Source: JAWKWA01 sp041397765 (GTDB lineage Bacteria; Pseudomonadota; Alphaproteobacteria; Rhizobiales; Hyphomicrobiaceae). Taken from it: a stretch of 64,000 nucleotides of DNA. The stretch lies in contig JAWKWA010000006.1 of NCBI GenBank assembly GCA_041397765.1, forward strand, positions 62,001 through 126,000, in the 5' to 3' direction. Position 1 is the stretch's first letter. Each line of letters starts with the position of its first letter. This document shows positions 29,518 to 39,751 of the stretch, piece by piece. Under the pieces are notes generated by a model. It had not been told where the DNA came from, made no database searches, and saw only the letters and a program-made list of their open reading frames with translations. Both the position numbers and the translations under genes were made by a program.

Positions 29518-29647
29518 GCGAGGGCCTCTCGCGAGCCCCGACGTTCGCCGTCCCGGGCGGCGGCCGGTCCGACGCGGCGGATCAGGCCCGTGGATTGGCG
29601 TGAATTCGAACTTCGAATCGACCCCTTCTGATGTAAGGTCGAGGCCC

Positions 29648-31261
<1,614 letters not shown>

Positions 31262-31276
<15 letters not shown>

Positions 31277-31447
31277 GGGGCGCGGCAGCCGGGCCGGGCG
31301 GACCGGCGCGCGCATGCGGGCGAGGGCGTAGGCAGGTCTCAGCTTGTGGCGCTGGCCGGTCGCCAGCAGATAGAGCGTCATGAGCCCGAGGATCACGAAG
31401 CCGAACGGCACGACGGTGCCCAGGGCCACCAAGAGAGACGTCTTCAT
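31262..31447 (-). CDS. Small single-span membrane protein
   Basis: This 61-residue protein has one strong membrane segment (VALGTVVPFGFVILGLMTLY) followed by a basic tail rich in arginine and proline. A very good ribosome binding site (GGAGGAGA) lies upstream of the ATG at 31447. It is convergent with, and overlaps by 15 bases, the end of pyrG. Function is unknown and the tail may not be conserved, but the start signal and membrane segment make it more likely real than not. Confidence 0.55.
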
Positions 31448-31732
31448 CCGCCCATCTCCTCCAACGCTTCCCGAGTTTCTTCTTGTTTGCATAGAAGTTT
31501 AGCAGCCTCAGGCTGACGCTCCCTTGAACACGATAGGGGGATTTGAGACGAAAGCGATACTTCCCCGCAAGCCTCGGTTAACGCTTAGTGAGGGCGGGAT
31601 TTGGGCGGAGACGGACGAATGGCCGGGCGGGGGCCCCGGCAGAGCGCCCCTCACCGGCCAGCGGGTGGGGATGTGCTATCGGATCTGGCGAGTGCGGCCC
31701 GCCGGGTGGCCGGGAGAGGAAGAAAGCTCACC

Positions 31733-32587
31733 ATGATGACCACAGAGCAAGGCCGACCCAATGCCTGCGTGCGCATCGGTGCCATCGAGGTCGCGAGCAA
31801 TCGGCCGATCATGGTGTTCGCCGGTCCCTGCCAGATGGAAAGCCGGGCGCATGCGCTGGAGATGGCGGCGGCGCTGAAGGAGATCTGCGGCCGGCTCGGC
31901 ATCGGTCTCGTCTACAAGTCGTCGTTCGACAAGGCGAACCGCACATCGCTCGGCGGCAAGCGCGGCATCGGCTTCGAGGCGGCGCTACCCGTCTTTGCCG
32001 AGATCCGCGAGAGGCTTCGCCTGCCCGTCGTCACCGATGTGCACGAGATCGGCCAGTGCGCGCCGGTCGGCGAGGTGGTGGACGTGCTGCAGATTCCGGC
32101 CTTCCTTTGCCGCCAGACCGATCTGCTCGTCGCCGCGGCCCGCACCGGCCGGGTGGTCAAGGTGAAGAAGGGGCAGTTCCTCGCGCCCTGGGACATGAAG
32201 AATGTCGTCGCCAAGGTGGTCGGCTCGGGCAATCCGAACGTGCTGCTCACCGAGCGCGGGGTCTCGTTCGGCTACAACACGCTCGTCGCCGACATGCGCA
32301 GCTTGCCGATCATGGCCGAGACCGGCTGTCCGGTGATCTTCGATGCCACCCATTCGGTGCAGCAGCCGGGTGGCCAGGGCGCGTCCTCGGGTGGCGACCG
32401 GCGGATGGTGCCGGTCCTGGCGCGCGCCGCCGTCGCGGTCGGCGTCGCCGGCCTCTTCATCGAGACCCATCAGGATCCCGACAAGGCGCCATCCGATGGC
32501 CCCAACATGGTGCCCCTGAAAGAGCTCGAGGGCCTGCTCGCCAGCCTGATGGCGATCGACCGGGTGGTGAAGGGCGCAACCGGCTGA
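31733..32587 (+). CDS. kdsA: KdsA, 3-deoxy-D-manno-octulosonate 8-phosphate synthase
   Basis: The 284-residue TIM-barrel enzyme condenses phosphoenolpyruvate and arabinose 5-phosphate to KDO-8-phosphate for lipopolysaccharide. Motifs are VFAGPCQMES, YKSSFDKANRTS, TDVHEI and FDATHSVQQPGGQG. The cysteine in AGPCQMES marks the metal-dependent class, whereas the E. coli type has asparagine there. Two adjacent ATG codons (31733, 31736) could serve as start. The gene indicates an outer membrane with LPS. Confidence 0.96.
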   Translation: MMTTEQGRPNACVRIGAIEVASNRPIMVFAGPCQMESRAHALEMAAALKEICGRLGIGLVYKSSFDKANRTSLGGKRGIGFEAALPVFAEIRERLRLPVVTDVHEIGQCAPVGEVVDVLQIPAFLCRQTDLLVAAARTGRVVKVKKGQFLAPWDMKNVVAKVVGSGNPNVLLTERGVSFGYNTLVADMRSLPIMAETGCPVIFDATHSVQQPGGQGASSGGDRRMVPVLARAAVAVGVAGLFIETHQDPDKAPSDGPNMVPLKELEGLLASLMAIDRVVKGATG

Positions 32588-32638
32588 GGCGCGTCCGGTC
32601 TCTCGTCAGGCCTTGGCGGCCTCGAACAGGCCGGCTCC

Positions 32639-33889
32639 TCAAGGCTCCCAGGGACCGTCCGAGGCGATCTCGGCGAGCGAAGCGACGCCCATCTGGCGCA
32701 TGTTGCTCTGCAGCTCCAGATGGAGGATCGAGAGCGCATGCGGCCCGCCTTCAGGGCCGATGGCGGCCGCCCCCATGTAGAAGCTGCGGCCGGAGAAGAC
32801 CAAACGGGCGCCACGCACCAGCGCCTTCAGCACGTCGACACCGCCGCGGATGCCGCTGTCGAACATGACCGGCACCTTCGATCCGACCGCCGCCACGACG
32901 CCCGGCAGCGCGTCGATGGCAGCCGGCACGGCGTCGAACTGCCGGGCGCCGTGGTTGGAGACGATGACGCCGTCGGCGCCGATCGCGACCGACTTCTCGG
33001 CATCGTCGGGCCGTATCACTCCCTTGATGACGAACTTCCCCGGCCAGATCTCGCGGATGCGGGCGACGTGTTCCCAGGTGGTGACGGTCGAGAGCATGGG
33101 GTCGATCCGGGCGGCCGCCTCTGAGGGGCTGAGACCGGGCGGGCCGTAGGGCACGAGGGTCGCGGGATAGGGCATGCCGGCGCGCAGCGTCGCGAGCGCC
33201 CAGCGCGGCGCCCGGGCGACCTGGAGATAGAAGCCGGGTCCCGGCTCGAAAGGCAGCGTGAAGCGGTTGAGGATGTCGCGATTGCGCTTCGAGGTGGTCG
33301 GCAGGTCGATGGTGAAGACGAGGACGTCGACGCCGGCCGCCCGTGCCCGGCGCGTCAGGTCCTCGGTCAGCTCCATCTGCGAGAGATGGTAGAGCTGGAA
33401 CCACAGCGAGGGACCGGCGATGGCGGCGATATCCTCCAGCGAGCGGATCGAGACGGTCGAGAGCGCGAAGGGCACGTTGGCGGCGCGGGCGGCCCTTGCC
33501 GTCGCCTCCTCGGCGCCCGGCCAGAACATGCTCGCATAGCCGACCGGCGAGACGCCGATCGGGCTCGCCCAGCGCCGGCCGAGCACCTCGACCTCGGTCG
33601 AGACGGCGGAGACGTCGACGCCGAAGCGCGGCATCAGCCGCATCTCCTCCAGGGCGGCGATATTGCGGCGCGCCGCCAGCTCCTCGCCGACCGCGCCGTC
33701 GAGATAGTCGAAGGCGAAACGCGGCAGGCGGCGCCTGGCCGCCGCGCGGAACGACTGGATGGACGGAAACCGCCGGAGGAGCTTTGGATCGGGCGGCTCG
33801 GGGCCGGCGAGGGGGGCGGGGGAGGCGGCCGAGACGTGCTCGGCCTCGGCGTCCGGGCGTGTGCCGGTGCTGGTCGAGGGGCCGTTCAT
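32639..33889 (-). CDS. FMN-dependent alpha-hydroxy-acid oxidase/dehydrogenase (LldD-like)
   Basis: The 416-residue protein is an FMN TIM-barrel enzyme oxidising 2-hydroxy acids such as L-lactate, mandelate or glycolate. Landmarks are FDYLDGAVGEELAARRN, SPIGVSPVGYASMFWPGAE, FVIKGVIRPDDA (FMN lysine), the catalytic histidine in VSNHGARQFD, and the FMN phosphate site DSGIRGGVDVLKALVRGA with VFSGRSF. The first 30 residues are low-complexity and probably disordered. No membrane-binding loop is obvious. Substrate cannot be decided. It is convergent with kdsA and followed upstream by the tandem palindromic repeats. Confidence 0.9.
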   Translation of the reverse strand: MNGPSTSTGTRPDAEAEHVSAASPAPLAGPEPPDPKLLRRFPSIQSFRAAARRRLPRFAFDYLDGAVGEELAARRNIAALEEMRLMPRFGVDVSAVSTEVEVLGRRWASPIGVSPVGYASMFWPGAEEATARAARAANVPFALSTVSIRSLEDIAAIAGPSLWFQLYHLSQMELTEDLTRRARAAGVDVLVFTIDLPTTSKRNRDILNRFTLPFEPGPGFYLQVARAPRWALATLRAGMPYPATLVPYGPPGLSPSEAAARIDPMLSTVTTWEHVARIREIWPGKFVIKGVIRPDDAEKSVAIGADGVIVSNHGARQFDAVPAAIDALPGVVAAVGSKVPVMFDSGIRGGVDVLKALVRGARLVFSGRSFYMGAAAIGPEGGPHALSILHLELQSNMRQMGVASLAEIASDGPWEP

Positions 33890-33937
33890 GGGGGGCTCCG
33901 GGAAGTCATGCGGCTCTTGCCCGCGGCGCCCTGTCTA

Positions 33938-34062
33938 GAGCATGTCCGACCGGGATGGAATCGGGTTCACGGTGTCGGACATGCTCCGACTCTTCGTCTC
34001 AGAGTCTGATTCACGCTCTCGATGCTCGCGCGAGCGCTCGCATCTCGACCGATCAGGCTCTG
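33938..34062 (+). repeat. Palindromic intergenic repeat, family B, copy 1
   Basis: The head is a near-perfect palindrome, GAGCATGTCCGAC at 33938-33950 and GTCGGACATGCTC at 33974-33986, with a variable spacer. A conserved tail follows (CTGATTCACG, GCTCGCATCTCGACCGATCA). It is directly followed by a second truncated copy in the same orientation. Other copies or fragments are at 39429, 43187, 46958 and 49384. Confidence 0.85.
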
Positions 34063-34144
34063 GAGCATGTCCGACCGGGATGGAATCGGGTTCACGGTGT
34101 CGGACATGCTCCGACTTTCGTCTCGGAGTCTGATTCAGGCCTGC
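34063..34144 (+). repeat. Palindromic intergenic repeat, family B, copy 2 (truncated)
   Basis: This is a direct tandem copy of the preceding element, nearly identical over the first 80 bases including the spacer of the palindrome, with one base missing after CCGACT. It loses the tail after TCTGATTCA. Such near-identity suggests recent duplication. Confidence 0.85.
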
Positions 34145-34167
34145 GAGCGGCTCTCGCCGCGACGACG

Positions 34168-34196
34168 TTGACAATGGCGGGTGGATGTCGTGAATG
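34168..34196 (+). promoter_or_regulatory. Probable promoter of tRNA-Gln
   Basis: A perfect -35 hexamer TTGACA at 34168-34173 is followed after 17 bases by a weak -10 (TGAATG), placing transcription start a few bases before the tRNA at 34210. The -35 match is strong, the -10 poor. Confidence 0.45.
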
Positions 34197-34209
34197 ACGG
34201 CGCCGGTGA

Positions 34210-34284
34210 TGGGGCGTAGCCAAGTGGTAAGGCAGCGGATTTTGATTCCGCCATTCGGAGGTTCGAACCCTCCCGCCCCAGCCA
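34210..34284 (+). tRNA. tRNA-Gln (anticodon TTG)
   Basis: A complete cloverleaf is visible: acceptor TGGGGCG pairing with CGCCCCA, anticodon stem GCGGA/TCCGC around loop TTTTGAT with anticodon TTG, and T-arm with GGTTCGAACCC. The CCA end is encoded at 34282-34284. The discriminator is G. Confidence 0.95.
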
Positions 34285-34484
34285 GCCGCCACGGGCTGCC
34301 CCGCGCCGCATCTCATGCGATCGATGGACCGGGAGGGACGCGCACGGGCGGTCCCATGACCTCGCGGCCGAACGGCGGCGCCGCGCCATGGCCGGTTGCG
34401 CGGCATGCTCGCCACCGGGCTTCCGCGCCCGCACGTGCCCCCGCGCGCCCGCGGCTCGACAAGGATCGGAGGGAGCAGGTGGGA

Positions 34485-34561
34485 TGGTACCGCCTCCCCG
34501 GATCGAACGGGGGACCTCTAGATCCACAATCTAGCGCTCTAACCAGCTGAGCTAAGGCGGC
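34485..34561 (-). tRNA. tRNA-His (anticodon GTG)
   Basis: Read on the minus strand the acceptor GCCGCCT pairs with AGGCGGT (G1-U72), the anticodon stem CTAGA/TCTAG encloses loop TTGTGGA with anticodon GTG, and the T-arm is CCCCCGTTCGATCCGGGG. The discriminator is A73 followed by encoded CCA. There is a T, not G, before position 1, and A73 rather than C73, the pattern known for alphaproteobacterial tRNA-His that lacks G-1. Confidence 0.95.
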
Positions 34562-34910
34562 ACTTGCCTGCGTGCCCCGGGGCGTGCCCGGCGCGCAGCC
34601 CGGCCATCAAAGGCACGGCTCCGCCCCGAGGCGGGGCTGCTGCTTCGCACGGGGCCATTACTGGCCGAGCGAGCGCCCCGTCGTCAAGAAGGAGTTTGCG
34701 GGGACGAGCGGATGAGACCGGTGCGGCCTCCCCGCGCCGACGGCCCGGAGCCTCCGCGGACCGCCTCGACAGGGTGCCGGCGACGAGCGCTCCAGAAGTC
34801 CTTGCCATCTGCCGGCCGAGCAGCTATGAGGACGCGCCTTCGTCGTGTACCTGACACACGACCCGACGGGTTCCGCGCCGAGCGTGCAGCCCGCTTCCTT
34901 CACAAGGCAC
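34562..34910. other. Gene-free spacer between tRNA-His and tRNA-Arg
   Basis: I see no gene, repeat copy or clear promoter in these 349 bases. Short open frames on both strands look like GC-driven noise. Confidence 0.5.
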
Positions 34911-34987
34911 GCGCCGGTAGCTCAGTTGGATAGAGCACCAGACTACGAATCTGGGGGTCGTGGGTTCGAATCCTTCCCGGCGCGCCA
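34911..34987 (+). tRNA. tRNA-Arg (anticodon ACG)
   Basis: Acceptor GCGCCGG pairs with CCGGCGC, the anticodon stem CCAGA/TCTGG encloses loop CTACGAA with anticodon ACG (read as ICG after A34 deamination), and the T-arm has GGGTTCGAATCC. CCA is encoded at 34985-34987. The discriminator is G. Confidence 0.95.
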
Positions 34988-35168
34988 ATTTCTGTCTCAC
35001 GCCGATGCTCGCTTGCGCTCGCCGGCTCCGACGGGGCGGGCTGTTCGCCCGGCGCCGCTTCAGCGCTTGAACGCTTCGCGTCCGGTGGGGGCCTGAACGC
35101 TTCCGCGTTCGTTCGGGGTTGGTCTCATGCCGATGCTCGGTTGGCGCCCCTATCGGGTTGGTCGGTGG

Positions 35169-35921
35169 CTAGCCTTTGCGTCTGTCGGCCAGGTAGTCGT
35201 GGACGACGCGGCCGAGACCGAGCGTCAGGTCGGCGCGCAGATGCACCGCCGACACGACCTCCAGCACCGGCAGGTCGGCAACGGGCGCCAGAGCGTGTGA
35301 GCGCAGGTCGAGCGCGGCCGGTCCCGACCAGGCGCCCTTCAGCGTCACGTCCTGGAGTTCGTAGCGAACCAGTTCGCAAATGCGCGGGCTGCCATCGACA
35401 TGGGGAATGATCTTCAAGAGGAAGTTGGGTGCGGCTAGCCCCTCCAGCACCTTCCTCTCATCGAGCGTTTCATGCTTGAAACCCATGGTGCCGGTCGCGA
35501 TCCGCATCGGCCCATAGTCGAGCGTGCCGACCAGCGTGTCGCGCGCGACGCCAAGTGAGGGCTCGGCATATTTCTTCGGAAAGCCCCAGAGCTCGCGCCC
35601 GCCGAAGATCGGCGGACCGTCGTTCAGATACATGGCATGCGAGTAGCTGCCGGCGAACTCGCCGAGCCGTACCGGGATCACCTGGCCGGCCTCGGTGTAG
35701 TCGCCAAAGCCGGTCGAATCCGGCATGCGGATGAACTCGAACTTGACGAGCGGCGTATCGAACCGGAGCGGTTCGGGCAGGACGGCGCGCAGCCTGTCGG
35801 GGTCCGTGCGGTAGGTGATCACCAGGAACTCGCGATCGATGAAGCGATAGGGGCCGCGCGGATAGGCCGGGCTTGTGAGGGGCATGGAGTAGGCGGCGCT
35901 GACGACGTCCTCGGCCTTCAT
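35169..35921 (-). CDS. adc: Acetoacetate decarboxylase
   Basis: The 250-residue protein belongs to the acetoacetate decarboxylase family, which forms a Schiff base with acetoacetate and releases acetone and CO2. The Schiff-base lysine is in LWGFPKKYAEP (K116, with neighbour K117), and GEFAGSYSHAMYLND and PNFLLKIIPHVDG match the family. Start at 35921 (MKAEDVVSAAYSMPLTSPAY); a long in-frame extension on the same strand has no similarity. It is divergent from an SDR gene, 201 bases away; a 3-hydroxybutyrate dehydrogenase-like role for the SDR would fit ketone-body or PHB metabolism. Confidence 0.92.
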   Translation of the reverse strand: MKAEDVVSAAYSMPLTSPAYPRGPYRFIDREFLVITYRTDPDRLRAVLPEPLRFDTPLVKFEFIRMPDSTGFGDYTEAGQVIPVRLGEFAGSYSHAMYLNDGPPIFGGRELWGFPKKYAEPSLGVARDTLVGTLDYGPMRIATGTMGFKHETLDERKVLEGLAAPNFLLKIIPHVDGSPRICELVRYELQDVTLKGAWSGPAALDLRSHALAPVADLPVLEVVSAVHLRADLTLGLGRVVHDYLADRRKG

Positions 35922-36122
35922 GGCGGAGTGCTCCCTGGTGCTGCCCCGCTCGCTCCCCGTGCCAGCACAACGCCGGATCATGCCCGGCCGTTCCTCTTCT
36001 GGTGCGCGGGGGCGGGCGGCCAAGCGATGCGCCGCTGGGGGGACGAGCCCGCAATGGCGCGCTTTCGCGGGTTCCCAGGAGCGCGTAGGCTCGGGGGAAC
36101 GGCAGTCGGATCGGGAGGGCAT

Positions 36123-36953
36123 ATGCGCCTCAAGGACAAGGTCGCCCTGGTGACGGGTGGCAATTCGGGGATCGGCCGCGGCATCGTCCGCCGCTTCGTG
36201 GAGGAGGGCGCGCGGGTCGCCATTGCCGGGCGCGATACCGCCAAGGGCGAGGCGGTGCTGGCGGAGGTCGGGGAGCAGGGCGGGGAGGCCGCCTTCTACG
36301 CCGTCGACCTTGCCGAGGAGGGCGGGGTCATGGACATGATCGCCCGCATCGAGCGTCGTTTCGGCAGGCTCGACATCGTCATCAACAATGCCGGCGTCGG
36401 GGGACGGCGCGCAGGCGTGGAGGCGAGCGACCCGCCGGGCGTGCGCTACGACAAGCTGCGCGGTCCCAATCTCGACGCGGCCTATTTCGTCAGCGCCCAT
36501 GCGCTGCCGGCGATGCGTCGGACGGGCCGGGGCGGGGCGATGGTCAACATCTCCTCGACCGCGACGTTGCACGGCAATTGGGGCCTCTACTGCGTGGCGA
36601 AGGCCGCCATCGAGGGGCTGACGCGGGCGATGGCGGCGGAGGCGGCGCCCCATGGCGTCCGCGTCAACGGCATCTCGCCGGGCTGGATCGCCACCGAGAT
36701 CGACAAGGCGGCGCCGGCGTCCGGCACGAGCGACGGCTCCTGGGCGCTGCCGCCCTCGCTGCTCGGGCGGGTCGGCAGCCCGGCCGAGATCGCGGCGGCC
36801 GCCCTCTTCCTCGTCTCGGACGAGGCCTCCTATGTCACCGGCCAGACCCTCGTCGTCGACGGCGGCCTCTCGATCACCGACTACACCTCGATGGCGATGC
36901 TGAAGGAGCACGGCTGGAAGGTGACGAGCGGAGAGGGGCCGGGCGGCGGCTGA
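36123..36953 (+). CDS. Short-chain dehydrogenase/reductase
   Basis: The 276-residue classical SDR has the NAD(P) motif TGGNSGIGRGI at residues 11-21, INNAGVGG, the catalytic serine region MVNISSTATLHGN, the YCVAK (YxxxK) motif and GISPGWIATE. The C-terminal block VTGQTLVVDGGLSITDYTSM fits the fold. The GlyXGly neighbourhood (AIAGRD after strand 2) suggests NADP preference, but substrate is unknown. It is divergent from adc. Confidence 0.9.
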   Translation: MRLKDKVALVTGGNSGIGRGIVRRFVEEGARVAIAGRDTAKGEAVLAEVGEQGGEAAFYAVDLAEEGGVMDMIARIERRFGRLDIVINNAGVGGRRAGVEASDPPGVRYDKLRGPNLDAAYFVSAHALPAMRRTGRGGAMVNISSTATLHGNWGLYCVAKAAIEGLTRAMAAEAAPHGVRVNGISPGWIATEIDKAAPASGTSDGSWALPPSLLGRVGSPAEIAAAALFLVSDEASYVTGQTLVVDGGLSITDYTSMAMLKEHGWKVTSGEGPGGG

Positions 36954-37110
36954 GACGGGGGTCTTTCCATCGGCGGTCTCGGCTCGCGCGCGGCCGTCCA
37001 GGCTCGGTTGCCATGAAATCGCCCGTTCGGCGGCGAGGATGGGCGCCGCGCCGGTCCCGCAGGGGCGGGCGGCAATCGAGGCCAGCGAGCGGGGGCTCGC
37101 GGAGGAACCC

Positions 37111-38099
37111 ATGCAACGTGCCGGGTGCGGGGGCGCGATCGGCGTCCATCCGACCGTCATCCTGCTTTTCGGCCTCGTCAGCCTCATCGCCTTTGCTCTG
37201 CCGCGACCGGCGATGGCCGCCAGCAAGGGCTTCGCCTCCGGGCAGGAGGTGATCGACTGGATGGGTCGCTACCGGACCTCGCCGGACTCAAGCGCCTGCC
37301 GGCGGCCGTCCATGCGATGAGCCGGCACGGGCTGATCGCCGATCAGGGCTCGGCGGGGGTCTATGTCGGCTTCCTCGCCGGCGTGCTCGCGACCAACCAG
37401 ATGCTGGCGAAGACCATTCTCGACAGCCTGCAGCCGCTCACCGACGAGGAGCAGGTGCTGGTCGTCAAGGCGGTGGCGTTCTCGGGCCTGCCGGACTGGC
37501 AGGAGATCCTCGCCGACGAGGAGGCGCGGATGCCGAGACGCAAGCGCCTGATCCGGCGCTATCTGGTCGGCGAGCGGCACGATCTGGTGGCGCTGCCGGT
37601 CGCCTCGGGCCAGGAGGTCGATGCGCTCTGGGGCTACTATTTCGCGACCGGCGCCTATCAGCCGATGCTGCATCTCATCGATACGCTGAAATGGTGGAGC
37701 GAGCGGCCCGACGTCGAGAAGGTGACGGTCGCGGGCATGGCGAAATGGACGCTCGCATCGAACGGCGCCCGCGATCCGGCGCTCATGCAACTCTACTACA
37801 CCGAGATCGAGCATGCCCCCGAGGCGGTGGCGACGCCGCTGAAGGATGTGATCGAGGCGGCCGAGACCTTCGAGTTCGATCGCATCCGCACCGAGGCGCA
37901 TGAGGCGATCGCGGCGATGCGGCAGGAGAAGCCGCCGTCCGAGACCGCCACCTGGGCCTTCCGGACCAAGGTCGGCCAAACGGCGATCGCGCTCGCCTGC
38001 GTGGCGGCGAGCGTGACGGGGCATGCCGAGTTCGGCATCCCGTGCGTCGTCACCGGGGCGCTGACCGGGGCGGCCTCGACGCTCTTGTCGGCGCAATGA
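37111..38099 (+). CDS. Exported protein of unknown function, one frameshift
   Basis: The start at 37111 gives a signal peptide (VILLFGLVSLIAFALPRPAMA) and KGFASGQEVIDWMGRYRTSP. At 37284-37290 one C is missing; restoring it joins DLKRLPAAVHAMSRHGLIAD and an uninterrupted frame to 38099. The mature helical protein has GVYVGFLAGVLATN, LWGYYFATGAYQP and a hydrophobic C-terminus (IALACVAASVTGHAEF). As written the signal-peptide frame stops at 37320 and the rest lacks a signal. GGAGGAACCC precedes the ATG. No family name can be given. Confidence 0.78.
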
Positions 38100-38134
38100 G
38101 GGGCGCCGCCGCCGGATGGGTCGGCAGACGGTGA

Positions 38135-39397
38135 TCAGATCACCTCGTCGAGCGCCTCGAGCAGGCGGTCGACATCGGCATCGCAATTGTAGTGGACGAG
38201 AGAAACCCGGGCGACGCCCTTACCGGGGTCGATGCCGACCGCCTCGACCAGCCGGCGGGCGTAGAAGTCGCCGCCGCCGCCGATGATGATGTTGCGGCTC
38301 GCGCAATGGTCCATGACGGCCTGAGGCGTCGATCGCCGCGGCACGAAGGCGATGGTGGCGGCGCGCTTGTGAGGCTCGGCGGTCTCGGGGCCGAGGATGC
38401 GGGCGCCCTTCGCCTTCAGATGGGCGAGCACGCGGTTGGCGAGCGCGCATTCATGGGCGTGCATGAGGTCCATGGTGGCGGCGATCCGCTCGTGGTGGCT
38501 GCCGGCGCCGTCCTGGTCCCGGCCGTGATGGCCCGCGACGGCGTCGATATAGTCGATGATGCCGCAGGAGGCGGCGATCTCGCCGTGCTGGGGACCGGCC
38601 GGCGTCAGGCGCTTGCCGAGATTTGGCTTGTTGAAATAGTGCCCCTGATTGGCCATCCGCTCGAGATGCTCGCGTTTGGCGTAGAGGAGGCCCTGATGCG
38701 GCCCATACACCTTGTAGAGGCTGAAATAGTAGAAATCGACGTCGAGGGCCTTCACGTCGGCGAGCATGTGCGGGGCGTAGGAGACGGCATCGACGCCGAT
38801 GAGGGCGCCGGCCTGATGGACGATGCGGGCAAAGCGCGCGACGTCGTTGATCTCGCCGGCAAGGTTCGAGCAGTGCGTGACGAAGACGGCCCGCGTGCGC
38901 TCGTTGATGAGCCGCTCGAGGCCCTTCGGATCGAGCCGCCCGGTCTCGCGGTCGACGCCCCATTCGCGCACGACGATGCCGGAATTGCCGTCCGCCAGCC
39001 GGCGCCAGGCGCCGATATTGGCCTCGTGGTCCTGGTTGGTGACGATCACCTCGTCGCCCGAGGAGAGCTCGGCCCGCAGGGCATGGGCGAGGACATAGGT
39101 GTTCATCGAGGTCGAGGGCCCGAACATGATCTCCTCGCGCCTGGCATTCAGCGCCGCGGCGAAAAGCTCGTGCGCCCGGTCCATGTCGCGGCCGAGCTCG
39201 GCCGAGGGCGCGGCTGCCCAGTAGGGCTGGAGCTTGGTCGCAACGAGGAAGCGCTCGAAACGGTCGACGACCTGGCGCGGCGCATAGGAGCCGCCGGCAT
39301 TCTCGCACATCGCCCAGTCCTTGGTGCCCGGATGGGAGAAGGCGGGAAACTGGGCGCGGACGAAATCGATGTCGAGGCGGTCGGCGGGCGCGGGCAT
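38135..39397 (-). CDS. Cysteine desulfurase-like class V aminotransferase family protein
   Basis: The 420-residue PLP enzyme has the fold-type I pattern of the SufS/Csd superfamily: GPSTSMNTYVLAHAL, TNQDHEANIGAWRRLA (the histidine that stacks on PLP), THCSNLAGEINDV, GVDAVSYAPH and the PLP lysine in YYFSLYKVYGPHQG. It looks closest to the VC1184-type subfamily of cysteine desulfurase-like proteins whose reaction is not settled. No SUF or ISC genes are nearby, so a housekeeping Fe-S role is unlikely. Confidence 0.82.
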   Translation of the reverse strand: MPAPADRLDIDFVRAQFPAFSHPGTKDWAMCENAGGSYAPRQVVDRFERFLVATKLQPYWAAAPSAELGRDMDRAHELFAAALNARREEIMFGPSTSMNTYVLAHALRAELSSGDEVIVTNQDHEANIGAWRRLADGNSGIVVREWGVDRETGRLDPKGLERLINERTRAVFVTHCSNLAGEINDVARFARIVHQAGALIGVDAVSYAPHMLADVKALDVDFYYFSLYKVYGPHQGLLYAKREHLERMANQGHYFNKPNLGKRLTPAGPQHGEIAASCGIIDYIDAVAGHHGRDQDGAGSHHERIAATMDLMHAHECALANRVLAHLKAKGARILGPETAEPHKRAATIAFVPRRSTPQAVMDHCASRNIIIGGGGDFYARRLVEAVGIDPGKGVARVSLVHYNCDADVDRLLEALDEVI

Positions 39398-39428
39398 GGG
39401 GCTCTCCTCAGGATGAGCCCCGCTTCTA

Positions 39429-39472
39429 GGGCATGTTCGAGCGAGATGGAATCCGATTGATCATGTCGAGCA
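39429..39472 (+). repeat. Degenerate family B palindrome
   Basis: GGCATGTTCGAG and CTCGAGCATGCC-like arms (GTCGAGCATGCC at 39461-39472) flank a spacer containing GATGGAATCCGATT, matching the head of the family B repeat at 33938. The tail is absent. It lies just upstream of the cysteine desulfurase-like gene. Confidence 0.6.
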
Positions 39473-39584
39473 TGCCGCAAGCAACCGTCTCCCCGGAAGC
39501 TGCGAAGCGGCGATCCGGGGCCCAGGGGTCGCTTGCCCGACGGCTGCCACGAGGGCCGGGTGCGATACCAGGTGACCCTGGGTC

Positions 39585-39730
39585 CCGGCTCTCCGCCTGC
39601 GGCTTCGGCCGGGAAGACGGTGAGGGGCGGCTGCGGGCGGGTTCTGCGCCTTCGGTTCAAGCCGGGAAAACGGTGAGGGGAGGCTAATGCCGGGTTCTGC
39701 GCCTGCGGCTCAGTCCGGGAAGAGAGGTGG
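39585..39730 (+). repeat. About 53-bp tandem repeat, 2.8 copies
   Basis: Three diverged units start near 39585, 39638 and 39691. Each contains CTGCGCCT(G/T)CGG or CTCCGCCTGCGG, then GCCGGGAA and CGGTGAGGGG or a derivative. The rest of the 354-base gap between the cysteine desulfurase-like gene and the DUF1835-like gene holds no gene I can support. Confidence 0.65.
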
Positions 39731-39751
39731 GCCGGCCCCGGGGGGCACGGG

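Noticed and set aside
39585..39730. Tandem repeat considered as a CRISPR array
   Set aside because: Units are diverged, directly adjacent without unique spacers, and no cas genes are near.
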